Part shown: positions 17,467 to 26,064 of the stretch, piece after piece
How the letters are laid out: each line of letters begins with the position of its first letter
Numbering within the stretch: position 1 is the first letter of the stretch
NCBI RefSeq assembly: GCF_038396785.1
Contig: NZ_CP151087.1
Coordinates: 4,960,001-5,024,000, forward strand
Direction of reading: 5' to 3'
Source of the DNA: Sphingobacterium thalpophilum
Lineage (GTDB): Bacteria > Bacteroidota > Bacteroidia > Sphingobacteriales > Sphingobacteriaceae
DNA length: 64,000 bases
Notes under the pieces: generated by a model
Database searches by the model: none
Told to the model about the DNA's origin: nothing
What the model saw: the letters and a program-made list of their open reading frames with translations, nothing else
Program-made: the position numbers and the translations under genes

Positions 17467-18540
17467 CTAGCGATCTTTTAGACGTTTGAAAACCTCAATA
17501 TTCTCATCAATCTGCTCCTGAAGGCTTTTACTTTGCTCACCCAAAAACTTCTGATAGTCATCTGGCGAAATGCTATCGATATAGCTTTCCAGTTTCTTAT
17601 GCACTACATCACGGAAACCATAATCCCGCGAAGCCATTTTTACCCGAGCATCCTCCAACTGCGGTTCCCAATGACGTCGATTCACAAAGCGGTGAATCAG
17701 AGCGTTCAATTCTGTGGGTTCTAGCTGTCTACCAAGGCGGTCATACTCATCTTTCATTTCATCCGCTATACCGATTTCAAAAGACGCAATTAGCTTGAGT
17801 ACCTCAGCATACATCGTTTCTCTAGCGTTATCCTTTTCATCTAACTGTAGTAGCTCCTTATATTCGCTAGCTTTTTCCTTGAATATAGACTGGTAGATAG
17901 CGTCCGTATAAAACTTATACTTTACATTACCCATGTTTAGATAGCGACTAAGTGCACTCGTAAACTCTTTTCTATACTTTGGCTCTTTTACTATGGCCAA
18001 CAAATACTCATCATCGCGCTGGTTGATATACTTCACCGATCCTCCAAGTTTTTTATTAACTAGGTCCAGCACCACATCAAGGATAGCACTACGAATGGAT
18101 TTGGCCCGCTCGCTGTCAACTAGAATCATAGCCAAATTTAGAAAAGCACGGAAATTGAATACAGCCAAAGCTTTTAATCGATTAAGCTTCTGCTTCTCAG
18201 TTACATTTGTTGACAGAGGGACATCAGTGTCCCTCTGTGACTCTTGATCAATATCTTTGTAGATTAAGTGTCCAAAAAGCTCCTTGAATTCCTTCAGTTT
18301 TGCTCCACGCAATACACAGTAGCCATTGTGCTCCAGTTCCTGCAAATGATTTTCCACATAGCGTTTTATGGTCCGATCGGACACATCAAAGAAGTCGGCC
18401 AACTGCGTCGTCGTAAACCGATACTGTCCATCATAGAGCATGCCTGTAATACCCAAGAATTCCTGAATACTATCCAGCGCTTCGGGATTATTTAATATAT
18501 TCTGCCTATCAACAGGCGATGTAGTCAAGTCAGCTGCCAT
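17467..18540 (-). CDS. Winged-HTH DNA-binding protein, RhuM/antitoxin-like, paired with Doc
   Basis: The protein has 357 residues. An N-terminal DNA-binding segment (about 40-90, FTTTQLADFFDVSDRTIKRY) has clear helix-turn-helix character with a wing (NGYCVLRGAKLKEF). A helical middle contains RLKALAVFNFRAFLNLAMILV, and the C-terminus has a coiled coil (SLQEQIDENIEVFKRLKD). This layout resembles the RhuM and KilA-N-like proteins that accompany Doc or Fic in restriction loci. The codons for the DTDVPLS segment (about 101-109) contain an 11-bp-arm palindrome. It lies 3 bases after the methyltransferase gene. Role as antitoxin or specificity factor is inferred. Confidence 0.7.
   Translation of the reverse strand: MAADLTTSPVDRQNILNNPEALDSIQEFLGITGMLYDGQYRFTTTQLADFFDVSDRTIKRYVENHLQELEHNGYCVLRGAKLKEFKELFGHLIYKDIDQESQRDTDVPLSTNVTEKQKLNRLKALAVFNFRAFLNLAMILVDSERAKSIRSAILDVVLDLVNKKLGGSVKYINQRDDEYLLAIVKEPKYRKEFTSALSRYLNMGNVKYKFYTDAIYQSIFKEKASEYKELLQLDEKDNARETMYAEVLKLIASFEIGIADEMKDEYDRLGRQLEPTELNALIHRFVNRRHWEPQLEDARVKMASRDYGFRDVVHKKLESYIDSISPDDYQKFLGEQSKSLQEQIDENIEVFKRLKDR
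18213..18238. repeat. Perfect 11-bp-arm palindrome inside the HTH gene
   Basis: ACAGAGGGACA (18213-18223) and TGTCCCTCTGT (18228-18238) with a 4-base loop. The same arms occur at 16995-17024. Being inside coding sequence, it could be an intragenic operator, an mRNA hairpin, or a small mobile repeat that inserted in frame. Confidence 0.7.
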
Positions 18541-18543
18541 ACC

Positions 18544-21219
18544 TTATTTCTTTTTTTCTGCTGCAATCATTTTCTCATACAATTTAAACAAATGCTCCAA
18601 TCTTTCTTCATCCGAATCGAAAGGTTTTGCGCGGTAACATGATTCCACAGCCAAATCATTCAAGCGATGCACTTCGCGCAAATCATCTGGCATCTTATCG
18701 GAATCATATAGTTGTGCCAATGTTTTCTCTGGATATCGCTCTCTTGTTTCCAAAATCTGATAAGCCCATTCCTCCAGTTCTCTTTCTTTCTCTTTACTGA
18801 TTTTCGGGAAAGGGAAGGTGTTGTAGCAAATTACGGACGAGTATCTATAATCATTTTTCAAACGACCTGCGACTTGTCTTACCCATGTCATATGCATAGC
18901 CGATGTACATAAAGAAAAAACATAAAATGGCGGATCATAAATTGCAAATGCAAGATTGTTGACAATGATTTGTTTATCAACAACACCTATTGGAATATAT
19001 TTTCTCCTTTCAGAGGACGTTCCAGGGAATACTAAGGTTGTCTTATTTGCTTCCCTCATTTCTCTAAACTTATGAGGAGTATCAGCTAATTTTCTTACAC
19101 CTGGGTCTATAGACTCTAGCCTTATTTTCTTGTTAAGTTCAATCTTTTCTTTAATAAAAGGGAATGAAAGCGCATCACCTAATAAGTTATCTGTAATCCA
19201 AAGACAATATCTAGGTATTCTATTAATATATTCTTTAGAGCCAACAATCTGTCTAATGAATTTTTTTATCGCAGGTGTTTTAGAAACAATTGCTGTATAT
19301 TCTGAATAATCAAAATGTATAATACCTCGATCATAAGGCATATTTCCAAGGACCATATTGGGCAAGCTTGAGATAGGTGTAGATCGTTTGTGAACTAAGA
19401 CCTTATTTCCTTCTTCAAGATAAGAATTAATATATGAAACTTTTTTTTTCACATTATCTGCATATAGATGTTTAGCTTCAGAATTGATATTTCGTACGCC
19501 AACAATAACACAGAATACAGCAGCCTTTCCCTTCGCATTATTAGCCCACTTAAATGATTGGTGACCAAAATAAATTTCCTGATTTAGATCAAAAATAGAT
19601 TTCCAAAGAAGTGTAGCTTGTTCTCCTTGACAAATTGAATTTGTAGATACTAAAGCATACTTAGCTTGAGTTTCTCTAATAAATTCGGAAGCCTTCAAAA
19701 ACCATAATGATATATAATCTAGCTTAGTAGACTTTCCTAAATAGTCGAAAAGGTCTTCTTTTTGAATCTTAGTTTGCTGAGAAAAACCCTTATAAGGCGG
19801 ATTCCCTAGAATATAAATCTCATCACCATCTTCTTTCGGGCAAACTTCTTCCCAATCAATACGACAAGCATTAGCACGAACTATTTTTCCCGAATCTTTT
19901 AGTGGTAAGGCAGGCCTTGAGTGTCCAAATTCTTTTCGAAAAGCTTGGTTCATCTGATGTTCTGCTAGCCACAAAGACAAACGAGCGATTTCATGTGCAA
20001 AGTCATCAATCTCAATCCCAAAAAAGTTATTTAAGCTAATTAGTGAGTTGAAGGACACAAAATCCAAAGTACCTGATCCCTTATTTCCTTTAAGCTCCGT
20101 CAAATCGTTGAGTATTTGAATCTCTAATTCCCGAAGCTTTTTATAAGCGATGATCAAAAAATTACCAGATCCACAAGCAGGGTCAAATATCTTGATATTG
20201 GATATCCGCTGTATCAAAGCATTCAATTGCTTTACATTGCCCTTGGACTTTTGATACTCTTCCAACAGTTCGTCCAAGAATAAAGGATTGATAACCTTCA
20301 TAATATTCGGAACCGAAGTATAATGCATCCCCAATCCACCGCGCTTATCCGTCGTGACTACAGCCTGGATCATAGATCCAAAGATGTCCGGATTAATAGC
20401 AGACCAATCCAACTGGCCACATTCCAAAATTAAGTTTCGCGATTTAACCGACAGCACCGGAATAGGGTACACCTCACGGAAGAGCCCACCATTTACATAA
20501 GGAAATTTGTGCAAGTACTGTTTTTCATTGGTACGGTCAACATTGTCCGTATTCAGAATCAAGAAAAGATCCCGTAGATATTCCTGTGTATCACTAGCGT
20601 CTGCTTTGGTATTACTGGTGATGGCTGCAGTAAACAATTTGTCTTCAAAAATCCCCGTATCTTCCGCAAAGTAGCAGAACAACAACCGCGACAAGAAAAC
20701 ATTCAGCTGATGGATCTCATCTTCAGTAGAAAACTGATTATCCAGGTTAATCTGATCATAAAGCTTAGCCATCTTCTCCGCAGCCTTTACATCTGCAGGA
20801 TTCTCCGCCAAATACTGAGCCTTCTCGATACCAGCAAACGGCAAGAAGAAATCGAAGTGCTTATCCAAGTCTGCAACCTTACAATCCAAAGTATCCTGCG
20901 TCAGCAAATCAACAGCCAACAACGTCTCCAGATCCGTCACCATCACAAAACGAGGTTGAGATTTTTTCAACCGCACGTCACTTCGAAGCTCCTGGACCAA
21001 CTCCAACAGATTAGTGCTCGCAGCGACCTGTCTATAAAGAAGCTTCTTCTTCCAGACAAGCTCACCATCAGCTTCACCAAGATTTATCTTACCCGACTGA
21101 AGCCGAGCGATAGTAGCCTTCGGAGTACCAAACGCCAACAAAAAATCATATATAAAAGTATCAGAATCAACAGAAGCAATCAGCCCCTTAATATTATCTT
21201 CTATCTGAGCAATGGTCAT
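18544..21219 (-). CDS. MmeI-like class I SAM-dependent DNA (adenine-N6) methyltransferase
   Basis: It is predicted to methylate adenine in a specific DNA site. Domains in order: an N-terminal region like MmeI_N (about 1-160, YDFLLAFGTPKATIARL and RFVMVTDLETLL), a helical spacer (LFCYFAEDTGIF at about 180-191), the methyltransferase core with motif I DPACGSGN (346-353) and motif IV NPPY (473-476), then a long target-recognition and C-terminal part. At 891 residues it matches type IIL enzymes. An active PD-(D/E)xK site is not evident in the N-terminus (only GELVWKKK is suggestive), so cleavage may be left to the separate nuclease. It is encoded upstream of the HTH, Doc, helicase and GIY-YIG genes. 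Confidence 0.9.
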   Translation of the reverse strand: MTIAQIEDNIKGLIASVDSDTFIYDFLLAFGTPKATIARLQSGKINLGEADGELVWKKKLLYRQVAASTNLLELVQELRSDVRLKKSQPRFVMVTDLETLLAVDLLTQDTLDCKVADLDKHFDFFLPFAGIEKAQYLAENPADVKAAEKMAKLYDQINLDNQFSTEDEIHQLNVFLSRLLFCYFAEDTGIFEDKLFTAAITSNTKADASDTQEYLRDLFLILNTDNVDRTNEKQYLHKFPYVNGGLFREVYPIPVLSVKSRNLILECGQLDWSAINPDIFGSMIQAVVTTDKRGGLGMHYTSVPNIMKVINPLFLDELLEEYQKSKGNVKQLNALIQRISNIKIFDPACGSGNFLIIAYKKLRELEIQILNDLTELKGNKGSGTLDFVSFNSLISLNNFFGIEIDDFAHEIARLSLWLAEHQMNQAFRKEFGHSRPALPLKDSGKIVRANACRIDWEEVCPKEDGDEIYILGNPPYKGFSQQTKIQKEDLFDYLGKSTKLDYISLWFLKASEFIRETQAKYALVSTNSICQGEQATLLWKSIFDLNQEIYFGHQSFKWANNAKGKAAVFCVIVGVRNINSEAKHLYADNVKKKVSYINSYLEEGNKVLVHKRSTPISSLPNMVLGNMPYDRGIIHFDYSEYTAIVSKTPAIKKFIRQIVGSKEYINRIPRYCLWITDNLLGDALSFPFIKEKIELNKKIRLESIDPGVRKLADTPHKFREMREANKTTLVFPGTSSERRKYIPIGVVDKQIIVNNLAFAIYDPPFYVFSLCTSAMHMTWVRQVAGRLKNDYRYSSVICYNTFPFPKISKEKERELEEWAYQILETRERYPEKTLAQLYDSDKMPDDLREVHRLNDLAVESCYRAKPFDSDEERLEHLFKLYEKMIAAEKKK

Positions 21220-21273
21220 ATTCTTACAACAACACGGTTAATTAACTAGTCAAAATATTCTGTAGGTCTATTT

Positions 21274-22083
21274 CTAACCGAAATATTTCTGCACGAAAAA
21301 TCCTAACCAAAATACTGCAAAACTCCAAATTCCACTTAAAATCCAATTATTCGAAATAATCTCCTTTATTCCTGAAATGGATAATCCATAAATTGTTCTT
21401 TGGTTTACTTTCACTTTTAAGCTATTACTATCAATTTTCTCTAGAATACTTTCAATAATACTAACCTTATTCAGGGTAGATTTATGAAGAGCAAGATAGT
21501 TTCTATTTTCAAAAGCTTCAGCCTCCTTTTTACCACTCAAAGCATCTCTGCAGGAAATTCCATTCCTTTGGCATAAACTCAGTAATTTACCGCTCTCTCC
21601 ATGATCTTCATAATCATACGTATATATTTTAGTTAAGATTCTAGGCAAATCAAATCTATTTTCAATATCAATTTCTAACGGAATGCCGCAAAGAATTCGA
21701 AATCTATTTGAAATGGCTTCAAACCCAAAATTAGTATCACGCATATTCCAATGAATCCATTTAAATTTAAGCCTTTCTCTAGCAAAACGGTAAAACTCAT
21801 CAAGCATATCATATTCTAATTTATCGTAATCAGTATCAGATAAATTATTAAAATCCATTTGATTAATTTGAGCCTGAATATGAATTGAAAATGAAATAGT
21901 TTGTCCTGTCTGTAAATTACGAATTGAGATAGATGTTACGCGAGGACTTCTCCCATGTAAATTCACAAAAGACTCGCAAGAGTAGTGTATAATCAGAGAT
22001 TTCTCCTTATTGTCAAGAGATTTCTCCAATTCTTTTAACCCTTCATTACGTTGCTTTAATCTTTTAGATTGGATAAAACTCAT
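21274..22083 (-). CDS. Unknown defence-operon protein with C-terminal membrane helix
   Basis: The protein has 269 residues with no family I can name. The cytosolic part has strand-rich blocks (SLIIHYSCESFV, VTSISIRNLQTGQTISFSIH) then WIHWNMRDTNFGFEAI and a helical part with ALHKSTLNKVSIIESIL; a basic linker precedes a hydrophobic C-terminal helix (ILSGIWSFAVFWLGFFV), so it is probably tail-anchored in the inner membrane. The order strand-acidic residue, W-x-N-x2-D, then His is loosely like a DEDDh exonuclease fold, which is speculation. It sits between the Xre regulator (6 bases) and the methyltransferase (54 bases), so it is probably part of the system. Confidence 0.6.
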   Translation of the reverse strand: MSFIQSKRLKQRNEGLKELEKSLDNKEKSLIIHYSCESFVNLHGRSPRVTSISIRNLQTGQTISFSIHIQAQINQMDFNNLSDTDYDKLEYDMLDEFYRFARERLKFKWIHWNMRDTNFGFEAISNRFRILCGIPLEIDIENRFDLPRILTKIYTYDYEDHGESGKLLSLCQRNGISCRDALSGKKEAEAFENRNYLALHKSTLNKVSIIESILEKIDSNSLKVKVNQRTIYGLSISGIKEIISNNWILSGIWSFAVFWLGFFVQKYFG

Positions 22084-22089
22084 TGGACA

Positions 22090-22392
22090 CTAAATAATTT
22101 TCATAACTAATTTCAATGATTCCTTTTTATACGACTCATTATCTACTACTTTAAGCACTTTGTCTGCCAACCACACAATCAACAATTCTCGTTCAGAAAC
22201 TTTGAAAATTGAAGCTATTTTCAATAGGTCTTCTTTCCTAAATGCGCGATCACCACGTTCCATCTTACTCAACAAGGCAGTATCCATATCCAACTGAGCA
22301 GCAAGCTGTCGAAGCAGAACATTGTTCGCCTCTCGTAGCTCTCGGACTTTCTCTCCAATCATAACCTTTTGCTTTGAAATTTGACTTGACAA
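22090..22392 (-). CDS. Xre-family HTH regulator, likely controller of the defence operon
   Basis: It is a 100-residue protein whose HTH (about 12-68) reads KVRELREANNVLLRQLAAQL, DMDTALLSKMERG and RKEDLLKIASIF, similar to control proteins of restriction-modification loci. The remaining tail is a short helix. As the first gene of a minus-strand run reaching to 12293, it probably times expression of the methyltransferase and nuclease genes. A near-palindrome lies directly upstream, in the gap shared with the divergent HNH gene. Confidence 0.88.
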   Translation of the reverse strand: MSSQISKQKVMIGEKVRELREANNVLLRQLAAQLDMDTALLSKMERGDRAFRKEDLLKIASIFKVSERELLIVWLADKVLKVVDNESYKKESLKLVMKII

Positions 22393-22401
22393 TTATTGGC
22401 T

Positions 22402-22425
22402 AATATATGGTTTTTTACCTATATT
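22402..22425. promoter_or_regulatory. Near-palindrome in divergent promoter region, candidate Xre operator
   Basis: AATATATGG (22402-22410) mirrors CCTATATT (22418-22425) across a T-rich centre. It occupies the 41-base gap between the divergent Xre gene and the HNH gene, where an autoregulatory control protein would bind. Confidence 0.4.
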
Positions 22426-22433
22426 GAGAAGCA

Positions 22434-23345
22434 ATGTATAGACAACATTTTTTCAGTAGATTTGCATCCAATTGGAAAGAAACCTTCAAAAAACACGGTA
22501 TAACAATTAATGCAGGAGATTTTACGCTTCCTGATGAATTATACCTATGTCCAATTTCTCTAAATTTATACTCAATTGAGAGCCTTAAAAATAAAGAACT
22601 AACAATAGAACATGTCCCGCCCAAAAGCCTTGGAGGAAAAGAATTGGTCCTCGTAGCTAAAGAAGTTAATAATACAGATGGACATACTTCAGACAAAGAC
22701 CTACTTCTATTTTTTCAAACGAAAAATTTCTTAGAACATGGTAAAGTTCTAAATGCAAAAATAAGTGCTGAGAATTTAGATATGAAAGGTATCACAACAG
22801 AATTTTCATTACAAAGATTACAAGCTTCGGAAGTTAATAAGATGAATATAAAATTCATGACTTCACAGCATAACATCAAAGTCATGGAATTTAAAGGTTT
22901 ATTTGATAATTGGAATGAACTATCTTTTAAAGTTTCTGGACAAATGTCTACCAAACTTAAAGTTAAAACTATACTAAAATGTGCGTACCTAACCGCATTT
23001 TCACGAATTGGATACGACTTGCTATATGATAGATCAGGTTATAAATCGAACACCTATGGTGTTATTTTGGACATTTTGAATAACCGTAAAAATGAGCAAG
23101 ACTTTCCATTTGCATGTCTGGCAGAACACGCGCCATTAGAAAATACTGATTTAGGTGTCATCAATAGACCTTTAAATTTGAGAGCTTTGGTTGTGAATTT
23201 GAGTTTTAAACTAGATGACCAGCTTCACAAATACGTTGTTTTTCTTCCTCACCCTGAATCTACTGACCTTGAAAACTTGAAAAGCATTAAAACAATATCG
23301 GGTGATGTAAAGTTCAACATAAGTTCAATTACTTATAAGATGTAG
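22434..23345 (+). CDS. HNH-like endonuclease domain protein
   Basis: It is a 303-residue protein. Residues about 35-95 carry LYLCPISLNLYSI followed by LTIEHVPPKSLGGK and later NTDGHTSDKDLL, the spacing of an HNH or McrA-like metal finger (His of EHVPP, Asn, His of DGHTSD). Only one cysteine of a possible zinc knuckle is present. The C-terminal two thirds are helical and strand mixtures with no motif I know. It is transcribed away from the defence operon from a shared 41-base promoter region, so it may be its restriction partner or a separate defence gene. Confidence 0.65.
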   Translation: MYRQHFFSRFASNWKETFKKHGITINAGDFTLPDELYLCPISLNLYSIESLKNKELTIEHVPPKSLGGKELVLVAKEVNNTDGHTSDKDLLLFFQTKNFLEHGKVLNAKISAENLDMKGITTEFSLQRLQASEVNKMNIKFMTSQHNIKVMEFKGLFDNWNELSFKVSGQMSTKLKVKTILKCAYLTAFSRIGYDLLYDRSGYKSNTYGVILDILNNRKNEQDFPFACLAEHAPLENTDLGVINRPLNLRALVVNLSFKLDDQLHKYVVFLPHPESTDLENLKSIKTISGDVKFNISSITYKM

Positions 23346-23534
23346 CAATGCCAATTTAAATAGCATTTCATTTGAACTGAATTTTCGCAATATCAATATA
23401 ATTACATTCTGTGGAAGAATAAGCTTCGGTTTTTTAAATTTCATCCTTCAACGATTGTTAAGGCCAAAAAACAAGTATTCAAAAATGACCCAATGGTCCG
23501 TTTTTGAAGTACACCAAACCTGAAATATTGTTAC

Positions 23535-23865
23535 TATCTTTGTAATAGTAATAAAAGTATGATTGCTTACTATCATCGCTTTGTTGAATGGTGTTGGATA
23601 CTGTCCATCTTGGGTTAATTTTTTACTGAATATAGTGACGGGGATACAGTTGGGAGTTCAGATTATAGAAATAAAGAAATTGTGGATTAAGATAAGAAAA
23701 GGATGTGATATGATTTATTCAAAACTAAACAGAAGAATGTGGAACCTGGGTGGACGTAAAACTACACATTCAAAAAGCGTGAGAACTACTATATAGAGCA
23801 TAGGTTCCACTCACCAGAAAATTAACAAATCATTATATTAGAAGGGCTGTAAAAGCCCTTTTTAT
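23535..23865 (+). other. Possible short transcription unit in a 740-base gene-poor gap
   Basis: The gap 23346-24084 has no convincing gene. A -7-like TATCTTTG lies at 23535-23542, and an intrinsic terminator (AAGGGCT at 23842-23848 with AGCCCTT at 23854-23860, then a T-run) closes about 300 bases later. Between them are short open frames, for instance a basic 28-residue peptide from ATG 23711 (MIYSKLNRRMWNLGG start) and a 77-codon frame from TTG 23563. I see no clear -33 element. It could be a small RNA or a small basic peptide gene; neither is proven. Confidence 0.3.
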
Positions 23866-24084
23866 GAATCACAACACTACTCAATCACCTGATTATCAAA
23901 TATTTATACATCAAGACAGCTATACACTTACGTGCAAAAAAGCAAACAAGGCATTTGTCGCCCTCCTACAATAAAGAATGATTTTAATTCTATTAAAGAT
24001 TTGCAAAAGTTACAATTCCCTTTAAGTTATCTTAACTTAACAGCACTCCCAATCTAACATAAATTTGCCCGAAATATGTCCGAA

Positions 24085-26018
24085 ATCGAGTAGGAAGATA
24101 GGGATTATTTCCCTATCTGTCCTCTCACACCCGGCATACGGATCCGTACCAAGGCGGTTCGTTAGAATAACGTCGTTTGATGTGTTGTTCTCCAGTAATA
24201 GTAGTCTGCAAATCCTTCGTAACCTAGTTTAGTAAAGTATGAGTTTGTTAGCGTTGTTTGAAGGATAGGACTTGTCCCTGTTCGAGTATAGGATTTACGG
24301 GTGTTCGCATGTTGATAGGCAAGCCTGCGTTTGGCTCCCAGTTTCATTAAGTTCCGAATTCGATTACTTGCGGTCTTCCATTGTTTCCATAGCAGAACAC
24401 GCAAGCGTCTTCGCACTAGTTTATCTAGCGCTACCATCACCTTCTTATTCGTTGCTATACGAAAGTAATCCACCCACCCGTGAATGATTTGCCGTAGTTT
24501 AGTCAATCGCTCATGCATAGGAGTAACTGTATTACGTCGAGTATTTTGACGTAACTTCTCTCGGATTCGTTCGATACTCTTTGCAGAGATACGAATGTGC
24601 CAGTCTCCTTTAGTTTTGAAGAAACTAAAGCCTAGTAAATTACTTTGGGAAGGTCTGCTTACCTTACTCTTTTCATGGTTCACCTTCAGCTTTAGTGTGG
24701 ATTCGATGTAGCTGGTGATGTTGCGCATAATACGAGTTGCGGATTTATTGCTCTTCGTGTAGATACTACAGTCATCCGCATAGCGTACAAATCGATGTCC
24801 ACGGGAGCTGAGTTCCGTATCCAGTTCGTGGAGGATGATGTTTGACAAAAGTGGACTTAAAGGACTGCCCTGTGGTGTGCCCTTGGTTCGCTTTTGTTCA
24901 AGACCATGATCCATAATCCCACAACGAAGGTATTTCCCGATCAGCACTAGGACTCGACGATCCGTAATCTTCTTGCTCAAAAGATACATCAGTTTGTCGT
25001 GGTTCACTTGATCGAAGAATTGCTCCAAATCAAGTTCAACGACCCACGTATAGCCCAAGTTCAGATACTCTTGCGCTTTATTGACGGCCTGATGAGCATT
25101 ACGATTCGGACGGAAGCCGTAGCTGTTGTCGTGAAAATCACCCTCATACTTTAACCCAAGCCATTGGGAAATGCTTTGCTGAATAACACGGTCGATGACC
25201 GTGGGAATACCCAGCATACGCTTGCCGCCACTTGCTTTGGGAATCTCTACTTTCCGAACAGCTTGTGGGCGGTAAGTGCCAGAGAGAATATCCGATCGAA
25301 GGGGTTGCCAGTGCGTGTTAAGGTAGTCACGAAGATTATCGATCTGCATACCATCAACTCCGCTGGCGCCTCCATTAGAGATGACACGGTCAACTGCGTG
25401 TTTGACATTTCGGATGTGTAATATCTCTTCCAACATAGTATTACTAAAAAAAACCTCAGGCATTGTGTCCATTGTTTGCATGACTCAGCTAAGCTCCTCT
25501 TGCATTTTACTATCAGTTTCCGACCTACCCTCATGCAAGTAGTTCTCTTAAGTGGTTCGGCTTTTAACACTTCGTCATAAAATTCTTGGTTCCTTTGCCA
25601 TTCTAACATTCAGACCTTCCCCTGTATAAAGTAGAGAAACAGGGTACTATGTCCTCTGCTGACTTCTGACTAAAGCATACTAGCATTATTATTCTGCTAT
25701 ATGTTTCTTCGCGGGCATTCGCGTATACCTTTGACAGAGTTTAGTCAGTCTCCCCAGGTAAGAACAATAACTTTCACCTCATATATCCGCTACATTTACC
25801 ATAGTGTTTCCGTACAGTTTAGGGCATCGGTTTGTTTTGCAACCTTACCCAACACTTGCGGCCTTGTATGTAGTTTCTGTTCGTCGGACCGAGGTTTTGC
25901 CTCAGACTTCCTTCAGATTCCACCTCGCGGTGGACACCCTTGTCCTAAGCTAACACTTCCCACTGTAAAGGTGTGTTCGGGACTTACACCCTAGAGTTAT
26001 TGCCCATGCTGGGCACAC
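24085..26018 (-). mobile_element. Group II intron, about 1.93 kb, bacterial class C-like
   Basis: The 5' end on the minus strand at 26018 reads GTGTGCCCAGCATGGGC, then a TAGGGTGTAAGTCCC segment, which fits the GUGYG start and domain I of group II introns. The 3' end shows a domain V/VI-like region (GTACGGATCCGTATGCC, then GTGTGAGAGG, a hairpin at about 24096-24117, and CCTACTCGAT ending at 24085). The 5' exon ends in the stem and U-run of a terminator (26024-26050), the insertion site favoured by class C introns. It encodes one reverse transcriptase-maturase. Confidence 0.85.
24162..25481 (-). CDS. Group II intron-encoded reverse transcriptase/maturase
   Basis: It is a 439-residue protein that splices and mobilises its own intron. 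Reverse transcriptase blocks are visible in order: GASGVDGMQIDNL (about 38-50), KRMLGIPTVIDRVIQQ, VVELDLEQFFDQVNHD with the first catalytic Asp, GTPQGSPLSPLLSNI, and YADD (234-237). The maturase domain X follows, with HGWVDYFRIA. There is no C-terminal HNH endonuclease, as in class C introns. The frame is complete, so the intron may be active. Confidence 0.94.
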   Translation of the reverse strand: MQTMDTMPEVFFSNTMLEEILHIRNVKHAVDRVISNGGASGVDGMQIDNLRDYLNTHWQPLRSDILSGTYRPQAVRKVEIPKASGGKRMLGIPTVIDRVIQQSISQWLGLKYEGDFHDNSYGFRPNRNAHQAVNKAQEYLNLGYTWVVELDLEQFFDQVNHDKLMYLLSKKITDRRVLVLIGKYLRCGIMDHGLEQKRTKGTPQGSPLSPLLSNIILHELDTELSSRGHRFVRYADDCSIYTKSNKSATRIMRNITSYIESTLKLKVNHEKSKVSRPSQSNLLGFSFFKTKGDWHIRISAKSIERIREKLRQNTRRNTVTPMHERLTKLRQIIHGWVDYFRIATNKKVMVALDKLVRRRLRVLLWKQWKTASNRIRNLMKLGAKRRLAYQHANTRKSYTRTGTSPILQTTLTNSYFTKLGYEGFADYYYWRTTHQTTLF

Positions 26019-26021
26019 AAA

Positions 26022-26064
26022 AGAAAAAGCCACTGATTATCAGTGGCTTTTGTCGGGGTGGCAG
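26022..26064. repeat. 43-bp direct repeat, left copy: tRNA-Pro 3' end plus terminator (att-like)
   Basis: It is identical over 43 bases to 30672-30714. It contains a terminator stem (GCCACTGAT with ATCAGTGGC) and the last 14 bases of a tRNA 3' end (CTGCCACCCCGACA on the minus strand). The two copies bracket a mobile-element remnant, as expected for attachment sites of islands integrated at a tRNA 3' end. Confidence 0.8.

Noticed and set aside
20710..21249. 179-codon plus-strand frame opposite the methyltransferase
   Set aside because: It is a shadow of the methyltransferase gene, rich in Ser, Leu and Ile, without motifs.
24162..25481. Retron or abortive-infection reverse transcriptase
   Set aside because: The maturase domain and intron RNA ends on both sides identify a group II intron protein.
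25701..25994. 97-codon plus-strand open frame
   Set aside because: It lies inside the group II intron, in the structured 5' RNA region, and has no protein character.
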